A DNA stretch of 64,000 nucleotides, from positions 186,001 through 250,000 of the forward strand of contig CAYJOL010000004.1 in NCBI GenBank assembly GCA_964371785.1, in the 5' to 3' direction. This document shows, in pieces, positions 8,642 to 17,009 of the stretch. The notes beneath the pieces are model-generated. The model saw only the letters and a program-made list of their open reading frames with translations. It did no database searches and had not been told where the DNA came from. Origin of the DNA: CAVQCT01 sp964371785 (GTDB taxonomy: Bacteria > Zixibacteria > MSB-5A5 > GN15 > FEB-12). The translations under genes were made by a program, and so were the position numbers. Every line of letters starts with the position of its first letter. Position 1 is the first letter of the stretch.

Positions 8642-9886
8642 ATGGTAAATAAATCACTTCCCAAAGGATTCAGCGGACTCGGGATAGCTCCCGGACTATT
8701 GGCCGCCATAGCACGCCTTAGATTCACCGAGCCGACCCCCATTCAACTCCGTTCGATTCCGGTCGGACTTGAGGGGAAAGACCTGATCGCTATCGCCCAA
8801 ACCGGGACGGGCAAGACTCTTGCCTTCGGCATACCTCTAATTCAGAGACTGGCTCAGGTCAAGGGCCGGGGACTGGTAATCCTGCCGACTCGGGAGCTGG
8901 CGATGCAGGTAAACGAAGCGCTGCAAGCGGTCGGACACTCTGTTGGATTGCGAACCGCCGTATTGATCGGCGGAGCCGCCGAAGGTCCGCAAAAACGAAT
9001 GCTGCAGAAGAACCCGAGAATTATAATCGCTACCCCCGGTCGACTTGTCGATTTTCTCGAACAACGAGCAGTGAGCCTGTCCAACGTCCAGATTCTGGTC
9101 CTGGACGAGGCCGATCGAATGCTCGACATGGGCTTTGCTCCCCAGATCAACAAAATCCTGCAGGCGCTTCCGCAGGATCGGCAGACTATGCTGTTTTCCG
9201 CCACTATGCCGTCGGAGATTGTAAAACTCGCGCGGCACCACATGCAACTGCCGATTAATATTGAGATCGCGCCTTCGGGTACCGCCGCTGAGAAAGTCGT
9301 GCAGGAAGTATTCTTTATCGAGAAAGAGGCCAAGAGCCGGCTACTTGAAGTATTACTGAGTGAATACCACGGGCCGGTACTCGTCTTCACGCGCACCAAG
9401 CATGGCGCCCGCAAACTGACGCGGCATGTGAAAGCAATGGGGCATGCGGCGGCCGAGATCCACTCTGATCGGAGCTTGGGACAAAGACGCGATGCGCTCG
9501 ACGGGTTTAAGGCGGGTAAATATCGGGTGTTGGTGGCCACGGACATCGCCGCCAGAGGCATCGATGTTGTAGGAATTGAACTGGTCATCAATTATGATCT
9601 GCCCAGCAACACACAGGATTATGTCCATCGTATCGGTCGAACGGCTCGCGCCGGTATGACCGGGCGGGCTATTTCGTTTGCGACGTTTGAGCAGAGAAAT
9701 GACATAAGAGATATCGAAAGATTAATTCGGACCGGGCTTTCGGTAAAGCAGGTACCGGCCCTGCCCTTTGATCGCGCTCCGCGCCGTCTTCCCGCTTTTG
9801 TCGCCGAGCGGGCTCGAACCGAGAAGAAGCGTGAACCTTTTGGCCGCTCTACTAAAAAGAAATCAGCCAAGAGCCGGCGCCGATAG
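8642..9886 (+). CDS. DEAD-box ATP-dependent RNA helicase (RhlE-like)
   Basis: This is an ATP-driven RNA unwinding protein, probably acting in ribosome assembly or mRNA decay. All helicase motifs are present in order: a Q motif (FTEPTPIQLRSIP), AQTGTGKT (about residues 52-59), PTRELA, TPGR, DEAD (VLDEADRMLDMGF), SAT (FSATMP), ARGID (TDIAARGIDV) and HRIGRTAR. The short basic C-terminal tail (KKKSAKSRRR) is typical of the RhlE subgroup and likely binds RNA. At 414 residues it matches that group. No good Shine-Dalgarno sequence precedes the ATG. The gene lies 120 bases after the phosphatase and may have its own promoter. Confidence 0.92.
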   Translation: MVNKSLPKGFSGLGIAPGLLAAIARLRFTEPTPIQLRSIPVGLEGKDLIAIAQTGTGKTLAFGIPLIQRLAQVKGRGLVILPTRELAMQVNEALQAVGHSVGLRTAVLIGGAAEGPQKRMLQKNPRIIIATPGRLVDFLEQRAVSLSNVQILVLDEADRMLDMGFAPQINKILQALPQDRQTMLFSATMPSEIVKLARHHMQLPINIEIAPSGTAAEKVVQEVFFIEKEAKSRLLEVLLSEYHGPVLVFTRTKHGARKLTRHVKAMGHAAAEIHSDRSLGQRRDALDGFKAGKYRVLVATDIAARGIDVVGIELVINYDLPSNTQDYVHRIGRTARAGMTGRAISFATFEQRNDIRDIERLIRTGLSVKQVPALPFDRAPRRLPAFVAERARTEKKREPFGRSTKKKSAKSRRR

Positions 9887-10161
9887 AAAATTGCTCGACT
9901 GATATTCTGTTTATTTGGGTCGCTCGCCTGACCATAAAGGCGCACCATATCTCTTCGTTTTCTCAATACTGGCACAAGTGAATGCCTCGCGTCGGGACAG
10001 ACCGCGAAGAAAAGTAACTTGAAGCGTACCAATCTCGTCACGCAAATTGCTTAGAACAAACCACCCCTTTCCTGCGTTTAATAAATATACTTGTCAATCC
10101 TCAATTGCCTTTGCAGTGTTATCGTACAAGTTCGATTAATTGGGTTTTGCGGAGATTTGCT

Positions 10162-11349
10162 ATGCGGAAATCTGGCCTAATCTTACCCTTATTTATACTT
10201 CCGGTACTGCTAATCGCGGCCTGCGATGACGGCCCGCCAACAGGGGGCGATCGCACTAATATAACAGCCATTCCGAACGCGATCGGTATGCTCTGGAAAT
10301 ACGAGGTGTATGATAGCCTGACTCGTAAAACCGACACGGTCTGGGTTTCGGTGACGGATACCATGACCGTCGCTGGAGGCGAACTTGACACTGAGCGGCG
10401 ACTTATTAGCCTGCGCACGCAATCCGTCGAGGTCCAGTACTTTCAGCTCAGAGGGGACACCTTGGACATCTCTAAGAACTCTACCTCCGCACCCGTTTCA
10501 GAAAGAATCATCTTTCCTCTTTCGTTGGACGACACGTGGCAGGGCCAGGCCGGCGTCGATGATACCAGTCAGGTGAGCCTGATTGGAACGGTCGCGGTTC
10601 CCGCAGGAAGATTCTACAACGGGGCCCGTATCGACCGGTCATGGAATCGTGATTTGGAAGGAGGCGGACAATGGAGCAAAACATGGATCATCCCCAATGT
10701 CGGGATTGTGTCGCGCTCTTTGCTTAGCAAAGTCTCAAACGGAGCTCACATAACTGTCACACGAAATGAAACCTGGAGCCTGCTAGACTATGACCTCACC
10801 ACTTTTGCCCTGTCGAAATACCCTTGGTCCGTAGGCGATACCTGGAGTTACCAGCAAGTTGATTCGATCAGAATTGGACCGAATGCGACCAGGGTCAGTT
10901 GGGATACGGTTAGAGTAACGACTGTCGAGACCTACCGACTGAGCCCTGATGATCGCTATGCCGTTCAGGAAATCGAGAGCAAGTCCGGTGTCGATACCCA
11001 ATACATTATGATCTATGACGAAATATTGAGGATTCAGGCAGATAGCCTTCCCAATCCCCTTTGGGATAACTACTTTCGTTTTCCTCTCGCGGTAGGTCGC
11101 AACTGGGGAGTCCTCACATCTGCACCCGTCCCCGAAGTACTCGACAAGGAACAGATTCTCACCTCGGCCGGGATCTTCCCGTCGTGCTTTCACACCCGGT
11201 TGCACGGAGGCCAATTCGACGATTCCTGGATGGAAGAGGACTGGCTTGTGCCTGACATAGGTATGGTGAGGAGCTCGCGCCGGCAGTACGGTCTGACCCC
11301 TCAGACCTCCAGAACCAGACTTCTTATCGCCTACCAACTGTCTCGTTGA
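10162..11349 (+). CDS. Predicted lipoprotein of unknown function
   Basis: I do not recognise the family. The chosen ATG has a GGAG site 8 bases upstream and gives a proper lipoprotein signal: Arg/Lys start, hydrophobic core, lipobox LIAAC, then an acidic CDDGPP, suggesting lipid anchoring at the cell envelope. The longer frame from 10105 would bury the signal peptide and is rejected. The mature ~375 residues are rich in beta-type sequence with repeated Trp-containing phrases (DDTWQGQ, GDTWSYQ, GRNWGV). At least two related segments can be seen, each around a DTWSY/W phrase with IPNVGIV or VPDIGMV, hinting at an internal duplication. It stands alone, with 188 bases before the next gene. Confidence 0.75.
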   Translation: MRKSGLILPLFILPVLLIAACDDGPPTGGDRTNITAIPNAIGMLWKYEVYDSLTRKTDTVWVSVTDTMTVAGGELDTERRLISLRTQSVEVQYFQLRGDTLDISKNSTSAPVSERIIFPLSLDDTWQGQAGVDDTSQVSLIGTVAVPAGRFYNGARIDRSWNRDLEGGGQWSKTWIIPNVGIVSRSLLSKVSNGAHITVTRNETWSLLDYDLTTFALSKYPWSVGDTWSYQQVDSIRIGPNATRVSWDTVRVTTVETYRLSPDDRYAVQEIESKSGVDTQYIMIYDEILRIQADSLPNPLWDNYFRFPLAVGRNWGVLTSAPVPEVLDKEQILTSAGIFPSCFHTRLHGGQFDDSWMEEDWLVPDIGMVRSSRRQYGLTPQTSRTRLLIAYQLSR

Positions 11350-11537
11350 CTGAAGGGACCGGAGACGCTGAAGATTCGTTGAACAGACTACGTTCCCGAG
11401 TCGTAACCTGAGGGTGGTCCGCCGATACAATACTCTTGCTCTCCCGCTCAACATGTTATATGTATACTGTTGTCCATATACCGGGCGATTCACAACTTTG
11501 AATTTCTCCGTATTTAACCATTTATTCGGAGGCTCAT

Positions 11538-12110
11538 ATGTCTCGAGTCTTCAGTCTACCTCACTCCTGCAAATTATTGATCCCTTCTTTGTTGACCCTC
11601 GTCTTCCTTTCGACTTGCCGTGCGGATGAATTTCAAGAGCCTGTCGACTCAAGCACCGGGGATTGTTTCTGGTTCAACGTGGGGGGCGGCGGCGGTTCAC
11701 TTCCGAGAAGTCTTGGCGAAGACAACGGTGGATTCTCGGGCGGTTTGAGCGGGCACTATCAAACCAAAAAACACTTGTTCTCTATTCGATGGACGACCAC
11801 CGAAGAATTCAAACTCGACTTGTTCGGATATAGCGGACCACCCGCCCGGGTATGGGACGTCGGTCTTCTCTACGGTCGTTTTGCCAAAGCTAAGCATGGT
11901 ATTGCCGCCATTTCCGGGGGAATCAGCATAGTTGGGGCGACTGACGGTTACAACGACGCACCCCTCCGAATGGGACTGCCTATCGAAGGCCAGTTGTTCT
12001 GGATTCCAAGTGACATTGTCGGCCTTGGGTTCAGCACGTTTGCTGACGTCAACTCGAGAATGTCCTTCTGGGGTATTCTATTTTGCATTCAGCTTGGCCA
12101 GCTGAAATAG
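11538..12110 (+). CDS. Small secreted protein of unknown function
   Basis: A 190-residue protein with an N-terminal signal (hydrophobic LLIPSLLTLVFLSTC, about residues 13-27). The Cys may be a lipobox (LSTC), so it could be a lipoprotein. The mature part has alternating Gly/aromatic stretches (FWFNVGGGGGSLP, GGFSGGLSGHYQT, DVGLLYGRFAKAKHG). This resembles a small outer-membrane beta-barrel or beta-sandwich, but I cannot name a family. The ATG is preceded by TTCGGAGGCTCAT, a clear GGAGG at good distance. It may share the transcript of the lipoprotein gene upstream. Confidence 0.65.
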   Translation: MSRVFSLPHSCKLLIPSLLTLVFLSTCRADEFQEPVDSSTGDCFWFNVGGGGGSLPRSLGEDNGGFSGGLSGHYQTKKHLFSIRWTTTEEFKLDLFGYSGPPARVWDVGLLYGRFAKAKHGIAAISGGISIVGATDGYNDAPLRMGLPIEGQLFWIPSDIVGLGFSTFADVNSRMSFWGILFCIQLGQLK

Positions 12111-12141
12111 AAGACAGTATACGCAAGCCCCCTCTTCCCTC

Positions 12142-12170
12142 TTGTAAACTCGACCGGCACAGGCTATATT
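12142..12170 (+). promoter_or_regulatory. Sigma70-type promoter abutting a start codon (predicted leaderless mRNA)
   Basis: TTGTAA at 12142-12147 and TATATT at 12165-12170 are separated by exactly 17 bases. Only 6 bases lie between the -10 box and the ATG of the radical SAM gene at 12177, and no Shine-Dalgarno sequence is present. Transcription would begin at or next to the start codon, predicting a leaderless transcript. Confidence 0.55.
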
Positions 12171-12176
12171 CCGCCT

Positions 12177-13157
12177 ATGGCCGACCAATTAAATGACCCC
12201 AAGACCGGTGCTCCGCTGGATATGGCGCCAATCCTGGCCCCTTTAGAACAGCTTCGAGATTGCACCTGTTGCCCTCGTGACTGCCATGCCGATAGATTTG
12301 GCGACCGCTTGGGCTTCTGTCAGAGCGGAACCGGTATCTCGATCGGATCGATCTGCGCGCACCGGGGCGAAGAACCGGTGATTTCTGGTGAGCACGGCAT
12401 ATGCAATATCTTCTTTACCCGCTGTAATATGCAGTGCGTTTATTGCCAGAATTTCCAGATAAGCCGGCGCCAGGGCGAAATTGAGGAAATTGCCGTCTCG
12501 TTACCGGATGTCATTCGCCAGATTGAAACGATTCTGGAGCGTGGCTCGCACGCCGTGGGATTCGTGTCACCGTCTCACTTCATCCCGCAGGTCAGGGTCA
12601 TTATGAATGCCCTCGCCGCAAGGGGTCGAAAGCCGACTTTCGTGTTCAATACCAGTTCTTACGACAAGGTGGAAACTATTAAGTCATTCGATGGGCAGGT
12701 CGACGTCTGGTTACCGGATTTGAAGTATCTTGACGACAAACTCGGCCGGGCATACTCGGACACACCGAACTACCCTGAAATAGCGTGCGGCGCCATCAAA
12801 GAGATGTTCTACCAGAAAGGATCGAGCATCCGGTTGGACGACAATGGATGCATCACATCCGGACTAATAATTCGCCATCTGATACTCCCGGGTCGAATAG
12901 AAAACTCCAAGAAGATTCTTCAGTGGATTTCATCGGAGCTCTCACCTTCGGTTCACGTCTCACTCATGTCGCAATATCACCCGACACCCCTGGTAGCGAA
13001 CCACCCCCGGCTTGGTCGGACACTCACAGTTGAGGAGTATGACGAGGTTCTGGAAGAGTTCGACCGCCTCGGCTTTTATCGCGGCTGGGTTCAGGAGCTG
13101 GACAGCCCGTCGAACTACCGCCCGGATTTCGCTTATGACCATCCATTCGAGCGGTGA
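12177..13157 (+). CDS. Radical SAM protein, PflA-like
   Basis: A 326-residue radical SAM enzyme with the cluster motif CNMQCVYCQN (C-x3-C-x2-C, about residues 85-92) preceded by GICNIFFTR. It belongs to the pyruvate-formate-lyase-activating-enzyme-like group often annotated as a generic radical SAM protein. An N-terminal Cys-rich segment (CTCCPRDCHADRFG, then LGFCQSG) could bind another metal centre. Later segments (VWLPDLKYLD, LIIRHLILPG, SLMSQYHP) are typical of this group. No glycyl-radical enzyme is nearby, so the substrate is unknown. No ribosome site precedes the ATG; the promoter at 12142-12170 predicts a leaderless transcript. Transcribed alone, with 367 bases to the next gene. Confidence 0.85.
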   Translation: MADQLNDPKTGAPLDMAPILAPLEQLRDCTCCPRDCHADRFGDRLGFCQSGTGISIGSICAHRGEEPVISGEHGICNIFFTRCNMQCVYCQNFQISRRQGEIEEIAVSLPDVIRQIETILERGSHAVGFVSPSHFIPQVRVIMNALAARGRKPTFVFNTSSYDKVETIKSFDGQVDVWLPDLKYLDDKLGRAYSDTPNYPEIACGAIKEMFYQKGSSIRLDDNGCITSGLIIRHLILPGRIENSKKILQWISSELSPSVHVSLMSQYHPTPLVANHPRLGRTLTVEEYDEVLEEFDRLGFYRGWVQELDSPSNYRPDFAYDHPFER

Positions 13158-13524
13158 CGGATTCCTTGCCGATCCGATAAGTACCAGCGCTGCTACAGCA
13201 GGTACTTGACTTCCGGTGTGTCTCGGTCGGTCACCGGTCTATCCGGGCAACCCGTTAGGTTTCAATAAGTTTTGAGTCAATTTCGAGAGCGGCTCGGTTT
13301 TTGGCCCCTTCAGCTGTAAATTTTGCCGGAATTCGGCAGAAATCGTTTGGAGATTTTGACATAGACCGCTATACTCCTCGTAGTTTTGATTGACCCGGGC
13401 GGCAATAAACCGAACCGGGTCTTCTTTTGTGTTGTCTCCCCTCCATGACCAGTGTTGTCGGTACCTTGGGCGGAGCAAGAAAGAATCGGGAACCCGCCCG
13501 CGAAAACAAAGGTTGAACGACAGC
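13158..13524 (+). other. Intergenic region with typA promoter and long 5' leader
   Basis: No gene is visible in these 367 bases. A sigma70-like promoter lies at 13347-13375, leaving an untranslated leader of about 140 bases before typA. The leader can form an ACCCGG/CCGGGT stem (about 13391-13417). I recognise no named riboswitch. Confidence 0.4.
13347..13375 (+). promoter_or_regulatory. Probable typA promoter
   Basis: TTGGAG at 13347-13352 and TATACT at 13370-13375 are separated by 17 bases, a good sigma70-type match in the right place upstream of typA. Start of transcription would be near 13382. Confidence 0.5.
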
Positions 13525-15438
13525 ATGACGCCCATAACACATATTAGAAATCTGGCCATCATCGCCCACATCGATCACGGTAAAACTACCCTCATCGATT
13601 CGATTTTCAGGGCCACCAGAACGTTCCGTGACAATCAACAAGTCGCCGAGCGCCTTATGGACAGCAATGCGATTGAACGAGAACGCGGCATCACCATTCG
13701 CTCCAAGCACTGTACCGTAAACTGGAAAGATTATCTCATCAACATTATTGATACCCCCGGTCACGCGGATTTTTCGGGCGAAGTCGAGCGTGTATTGTCG
13801 ATGGTCGACTCCGTTTTGCTTTTGGTGGACGCGAATGAAGGACCGATGCCGCAGACCCGCTATGTCCTGATGCGGGCGCTTCGTCTGGGATTACGCCCTA
13901 TCGTCATCCTTAACAAAGTCGATCGGCCGAACGCCCGCCCTGGCCACTCCCTGAACAAGACTTTCGATCTCTTTATAGAACTGGGCGCGTCGGACACTCA
14001 GGCGCACTTCCCCGTGCTGTATGGTTCCGGGCTCGATGGCTGGTTCGTGAGGGACATTGAAAAGGAAGATCGAGTCGGCATGGATCCGCTGTTCGAGACG
14101 ATTATTCAGGAGGTTCCCGCACCGCAGGTCGATCAGGACGGCCCCTTCTTGATGCAGGTAAGCTCTCTTGACTGGAGTGACTATGTCGGTCAGATAGGTT
14201 GCGGGCGGGTGCTTCGCGGCACCCTGAACAAAGGCGACGAATTCACAAGAATAGTCTCCCGTCGTAAGGATCAGTCCCGGCCGGAAGATGGCTGGGAGGT
14301 TGTCGGGACATCGCGCGCCAAAGGAGTCCATCTCTGGGTCACCCGGGGACTGAGCCGGGTCGAATCGGATACAGCTACGGCCGGTGACATAGTTTGGTTG
14401 GCCGGGCCGGATGAAATCGGAATCGGTGACACGTTCTCAGCGATCGATGATCCTGCCGAAGGCCTCAAGCCGCTCGAGATAGAGGAACCGACCCTGTCGA
14501 TGTTTTTCCTCGTCAACAGCGGTCCCTTTTCTGGGCAGGATGGCAATGCCATTATGCTGCGTCAGTTGAAAGACCGGCTGCGAAAAGAGATGAATACTAA
14601 CGTAGCTATGCGTATGGAAGATGTCGGTCGTTCCGATGGTGTCAAGGTGTCAGGAAGAGGCGGCCTTCATCTCGCAATTCTCATCGAAGAGATGCGCCGT
14701 GAAGGTCTCGAGTTCTGCATCTCGCGCCCTGAAGTCATAACGCACGAAGACAAAGACAACAATATTCTCGAACCGATCGAGCAGCTGCTTATCGATGTCC
14801 CGGAGGAGTATCAGGGCGTCATCATTGACAAACTCGCCCGCCGCAAAGGGAATCTGCTCGGCGTGGAAAATTCCGGTACCAACACCGTCCGGATGGATTT
14901 CGAGATTCCGACACGGGGACTGTTCGGCTACCGGTCTGAGTTCATGACCGACACCCGAGGGCTCGGTATTATGGCGTCCCGGTTGGTTGGCTATGGCGCC
15001 TGGCGGGGCGAAATTGTCGCCCGCAACAAAGGCTCCGTCATTTCCATGGAAACCGGCCCGGCGACCGCGTATGCGATCGAAGGGCTGCAGGAACGCGTCA
15101 CCATTTTCGTCGAACCGAGCGAACGGGTATATACCGGCCAAATCGTCGGCGAAAACACGCGCCCTGATGAGTTGCCCTGCAATCCCACCAAACGCAAACA
15201 CCTGACTAACCACAGGTCGTCGACCAAGGATATGGCAGTCAGTATCGATGTTCCGCGCAAGATGACGCTGGAACAGGCTATGGAATGGATTCGTGAGGAT
15301 GAGCTGGTCGAAGTCACTCCGAAGGCGATTCGGATTCGTAAAGCAATTCTCGATGCCGACTTGCGGCGCCGGGCCCAGAATACCGCACTGGATACTAAAT
15401 CCGGACAGCGCGTTTTGCTCACCCGACCGACGGTGTAA
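13525..15438 (+). CDS. typA: Translational GTPase TypA/BipA
   Basis: This ribosome-associated translation factor GTPase acts in 50S assembly and stress adaptation. The ATG at 13525 gives the family N-terminus (HIRNLAIIAHIDHGKTTLID); the longer frame from 13390 has no counterpart in the family. G motifs follow in order: AHIDHGKT (G1), RGITI (G2), DTPGHADF (G3) and NKVDRP (G4). The EF-G-like domains II, III and V are present, as is the TypA-specific C-terminal region (FEIPTRGLFGYRSEFMTDT). At 637 residues it is slightly longer than the usual ~610. The gene is apparently monocistronic with its own promoter. Confidence 0.96.
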   Translation: MTPITHIRNLAIIAHIDHGKTTLIDSIFRATRTFRDNQQVAERLMDSNAIERERGITIRSKHCTVNWKDYLINIIDTPGHADFSGEVERVLSMVDSVLLLVDANEGPMPQTRYVLMRALRLGLRPIVILNKVDRPNARPGHSLNKTFDLFIELGASDTQAHFPVLYGSGLDGWFVRDIEKEDRVGMDPLFETIIQEVPAPQVDQDGPFLMQVSSLDWSDYVGQIGCGRVLRGTLNKGDEFTRIVSRRKDQSRPEDGWEVVGTSRAKGVHLWVTRGLSRVESDTATAGDIVWLAGPDEIGIGDTFSAIDDPAEGLKPLEIEEPTLSMFFLVNSGPFSGQDGNAIMLRQLKDRLRKEMNTNVAMRMEDVGRSDGVKVSGRGGLHLAILIEEMRREGLEFCISRPEVITHEDKDNNILEPIEQLLIDVPEEYQGVIIDKLARRKGNLLGVENSGTNTVRMDFEIPTRGLFGYRSEFMTDTRGLGIMASRLVGYGAWRGEIVARNKGSVISMETGPATAYAIEGLQERVTIFVEPSERVYTGQIVGENTRPDELPCNPTKRKHLTNHRSSTKDMAVSIDVPRKMTLEQAMEWIREDELVEVTPKAIRIRKAILDADLRRRAQNTALDTKSGQRVLLTRPTV

Positions 15439-15583
15439 TTTCCCACACTTCTGTGGTCAACGCTTCATCCGTGTCGGGCTATGATCCCAATCCCGTCCCG
15501 TGAATGATGATCTTTCCCTGATAAAGCTCCGTTACAACGAGATAAATCGGTAGCGCCGGTCTGCCCGGCAATGTACGCGTTGC

Positions 15584-16015
15584 TCAGTCATCGATAAACC
15601 GTTCACGAATATCCGTGTCAGGACGCGGACAGGAATCGACATCTCCCCAAACACGGTATCTGTTTCGAGCTATATAATCGTAAGCCGCATCGAGCCAACT
15701 CCACGGAAAAACCCGGACAATCAGCGCCAGTTTCCAAGGCCAACCAAGTTCGTGGGCGATAAACAAGACTGCCCCGGACCGAGACAGCAGTTCACCGTCG
15801 GCCGCTGTGTAATCCTCCTTAACAAAGAGGGTATAACTCTTATCTGGATCTATACCTTGCTCGCCAAGTAGTTCAATTCCCCGGCGGCTCTGAAGTCGCG
15901 CAAATACAAACTGTCCCTGATCATCATGAGTTGCAATGAACCGGGCGAGACGGTTACACAACCCGCACTCCCCGTCTATCAGTACCAGGTGCTTTATTCC
16001 CATCTGTTCAGTCAT
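15584..16015 (-). CDS. DCC-family thiol-disulfide oxidoreductase (DUF393)
   Basis: The family signature DGECGLCN lies near residue 14, a thioredoxin-like CxxC variant. The rest (FARLQSRRG, SGAVLFIAHELG, YDYIARNRYRVWG) follows the DUF393 pattern. The start at 16015 has AGGAGGA with about 5 bases of spacing and gives 143 residues. The adjacent ATG at 16018 leaves too little spacing, and the longest frame (16081) adds an unrelated N-terminus. The usual Cys near the C-terminus is present (DSCPRPD). The physiological substrate of the family is unknown. Confidence 0.85.
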   Translation of the reverse strand: MTEQMGIKHLVLIDGECGLCNRLARFIATHDDQGQFVFARLQSRRGIELLGEQGIDPDKSYTLFVKEDYTAADGELLSRSGAVLFIAHELGWPWKLALIVRVFPWSWLDAAYDYIARNRYRVWGDVDSCPRPDTDIRERFIDD

Positions 16016-16366
16016 CATCTTCCTCCTACTCCGATATAACGTCCCGACCCCCGATCGAGGTCCGCAAAATATTGACCCCACACGACCGGTCCAAACGGTC
16101 GCAACTAAATCCGTTGTCGGGACCGTTTCAAAGGGCTCGGCGTCGAGGTCAATTTCCGTTTAGACTGTCGTTTCACGGCGATATCCCTTCCCCAACAATT
16201 CATTGACATGGTTCTCCAGTATTTAAGATATTTGTTATGATGTCTTTGTCTGGTCGGCACTCTTACGCCGTCTGCCCGAATCCTCAGCAAGACATGGCTG
16301 GAAAATTGTGCCGAATTTTCGCACCGGATTGATGAGTTCTACGAACCTTTAAGGAGGAGAACTGAT
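16016..16366. other. Divergent intergenic region
   Basis: These 351 bases lie between the divergent DCC and membrane-protein genes and must hold promoters for both. A TTGACA at 16203-16208 is followed 18 bases later by GATATT (16227-16232), a possible rightward promoter. No gene or larger repeat is visible. Confidence 0.35.
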
Positions 16367-16918
16367 ATGTGGCGAAGAGTGGTTCTGGCCGGGCTTGTTG
16401 GATGGGTGGCGATGTTAGTGATCGTATTCATGGCCAACGGATTTTACGGATTCAGAGCTCGCATCGACTTCAATCAACTCGACAACGAGACTCTGGTTTA
16501 TGAAACTCTCAAGCAGAACATAAGTGTCCCCGGGCGATATATCTGCAATCCGCCATTAACCACATCAGGAGTTTTTCCGGGCGGAGAACCAGTATATAGC
16601 ATCTTCTACAGTGGCATCGGACATGAAGCCGCTTCGCGTGAGCAGAGGATGCACTACCTGAGTTCACTACTTTTGACCATGATTGTTGCGGCACTGCTTT
16701 CAATGACCTCGGTTCGGGTCCTATCCAGCTATGGCCTGAAACTCCTGTTTGTTGCCCTTGTTGGACTTCTGTTGGCGATCTCCGGCAACCTCGCTCAATT
16801 CGGAATCGGTGGCTATCCCTTCGATGATGTCCTCCGACTCGGCCTGTTCCAAGTCGCGCTGTGGCTTGTATTGGGCTTAATCATGGCCGGGTTGATCAGA
16901 CCGTCTCGCGTCCGTTGA
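16367..16918 (+). CDS. Small integral membrane protein, unknown function
   Basis: 183 residues with an N-terminal membrane segment (about residues 5-25), an extracytoplasmic loop of roughly 75 residues, and three more hydrophobic segments (about 103-119, 124-145, 154-176). The loop includes SVPGRYICNPPL and GEPVYSIFYSG. The ATG follows a strong AAGGAGGAG site. I cannot assign a family with certainty. The stop is followed by an intrinsic terminator. Confidence 0.7.
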   Translation: MWRRVVLAGLVGWVAMLVIVFMANGFYGFRARIDFNQLDNETLVYETLKQNISVPGRYICNPPLTTSGVFPGGEPVYSIFYSGIGHEAASREQRMHYLSSLLLTMIVAALLSMTSVRVLSSYGLKLLFVALVGLLLAISGNLAQFGIGGYPFDDVLRLGLFQVALWLVLGLIMAGLIRPSRVR

Positions 16919-16958
16919 GATAGTTCGACGCTCAGCGATCATGTTTGCATTCAACAAG

Positions 16959-16982
16959 AAACCCCGGCTGGGGCCGGGGTTT
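16959..16982. terminator. Bidirectional intrinsic terminator
   Basis: A perfect 10-bp stem, AAACCCCGGC paired with GCCGGGGTTT, has a four-base loop (TGGG). It lies between convergent genes: the membrane protein ends at 16918 and the M16 peptidase at 17010. The A/T ends of the stem supply U-rich tails in both directions. Confidence 0.75.
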
Positions 16983-17009
16983 CCATGCATGTTCGATTCT
17001 AACAATCCA

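Noticed and set aside
8854..9591. A 245-codon minus-strand frame inside the helicase gene
   Set aside because: Ser/Thr/Arg-rich translation antisense to intact helicase motifs; no ribosome site.
10105..10161. Longer start of the lipoprotein gene
   Set aside because: It would place 19 residues before a complete lipoprotein signal peptide; the ATG at 10162 has a proper ribosome site.
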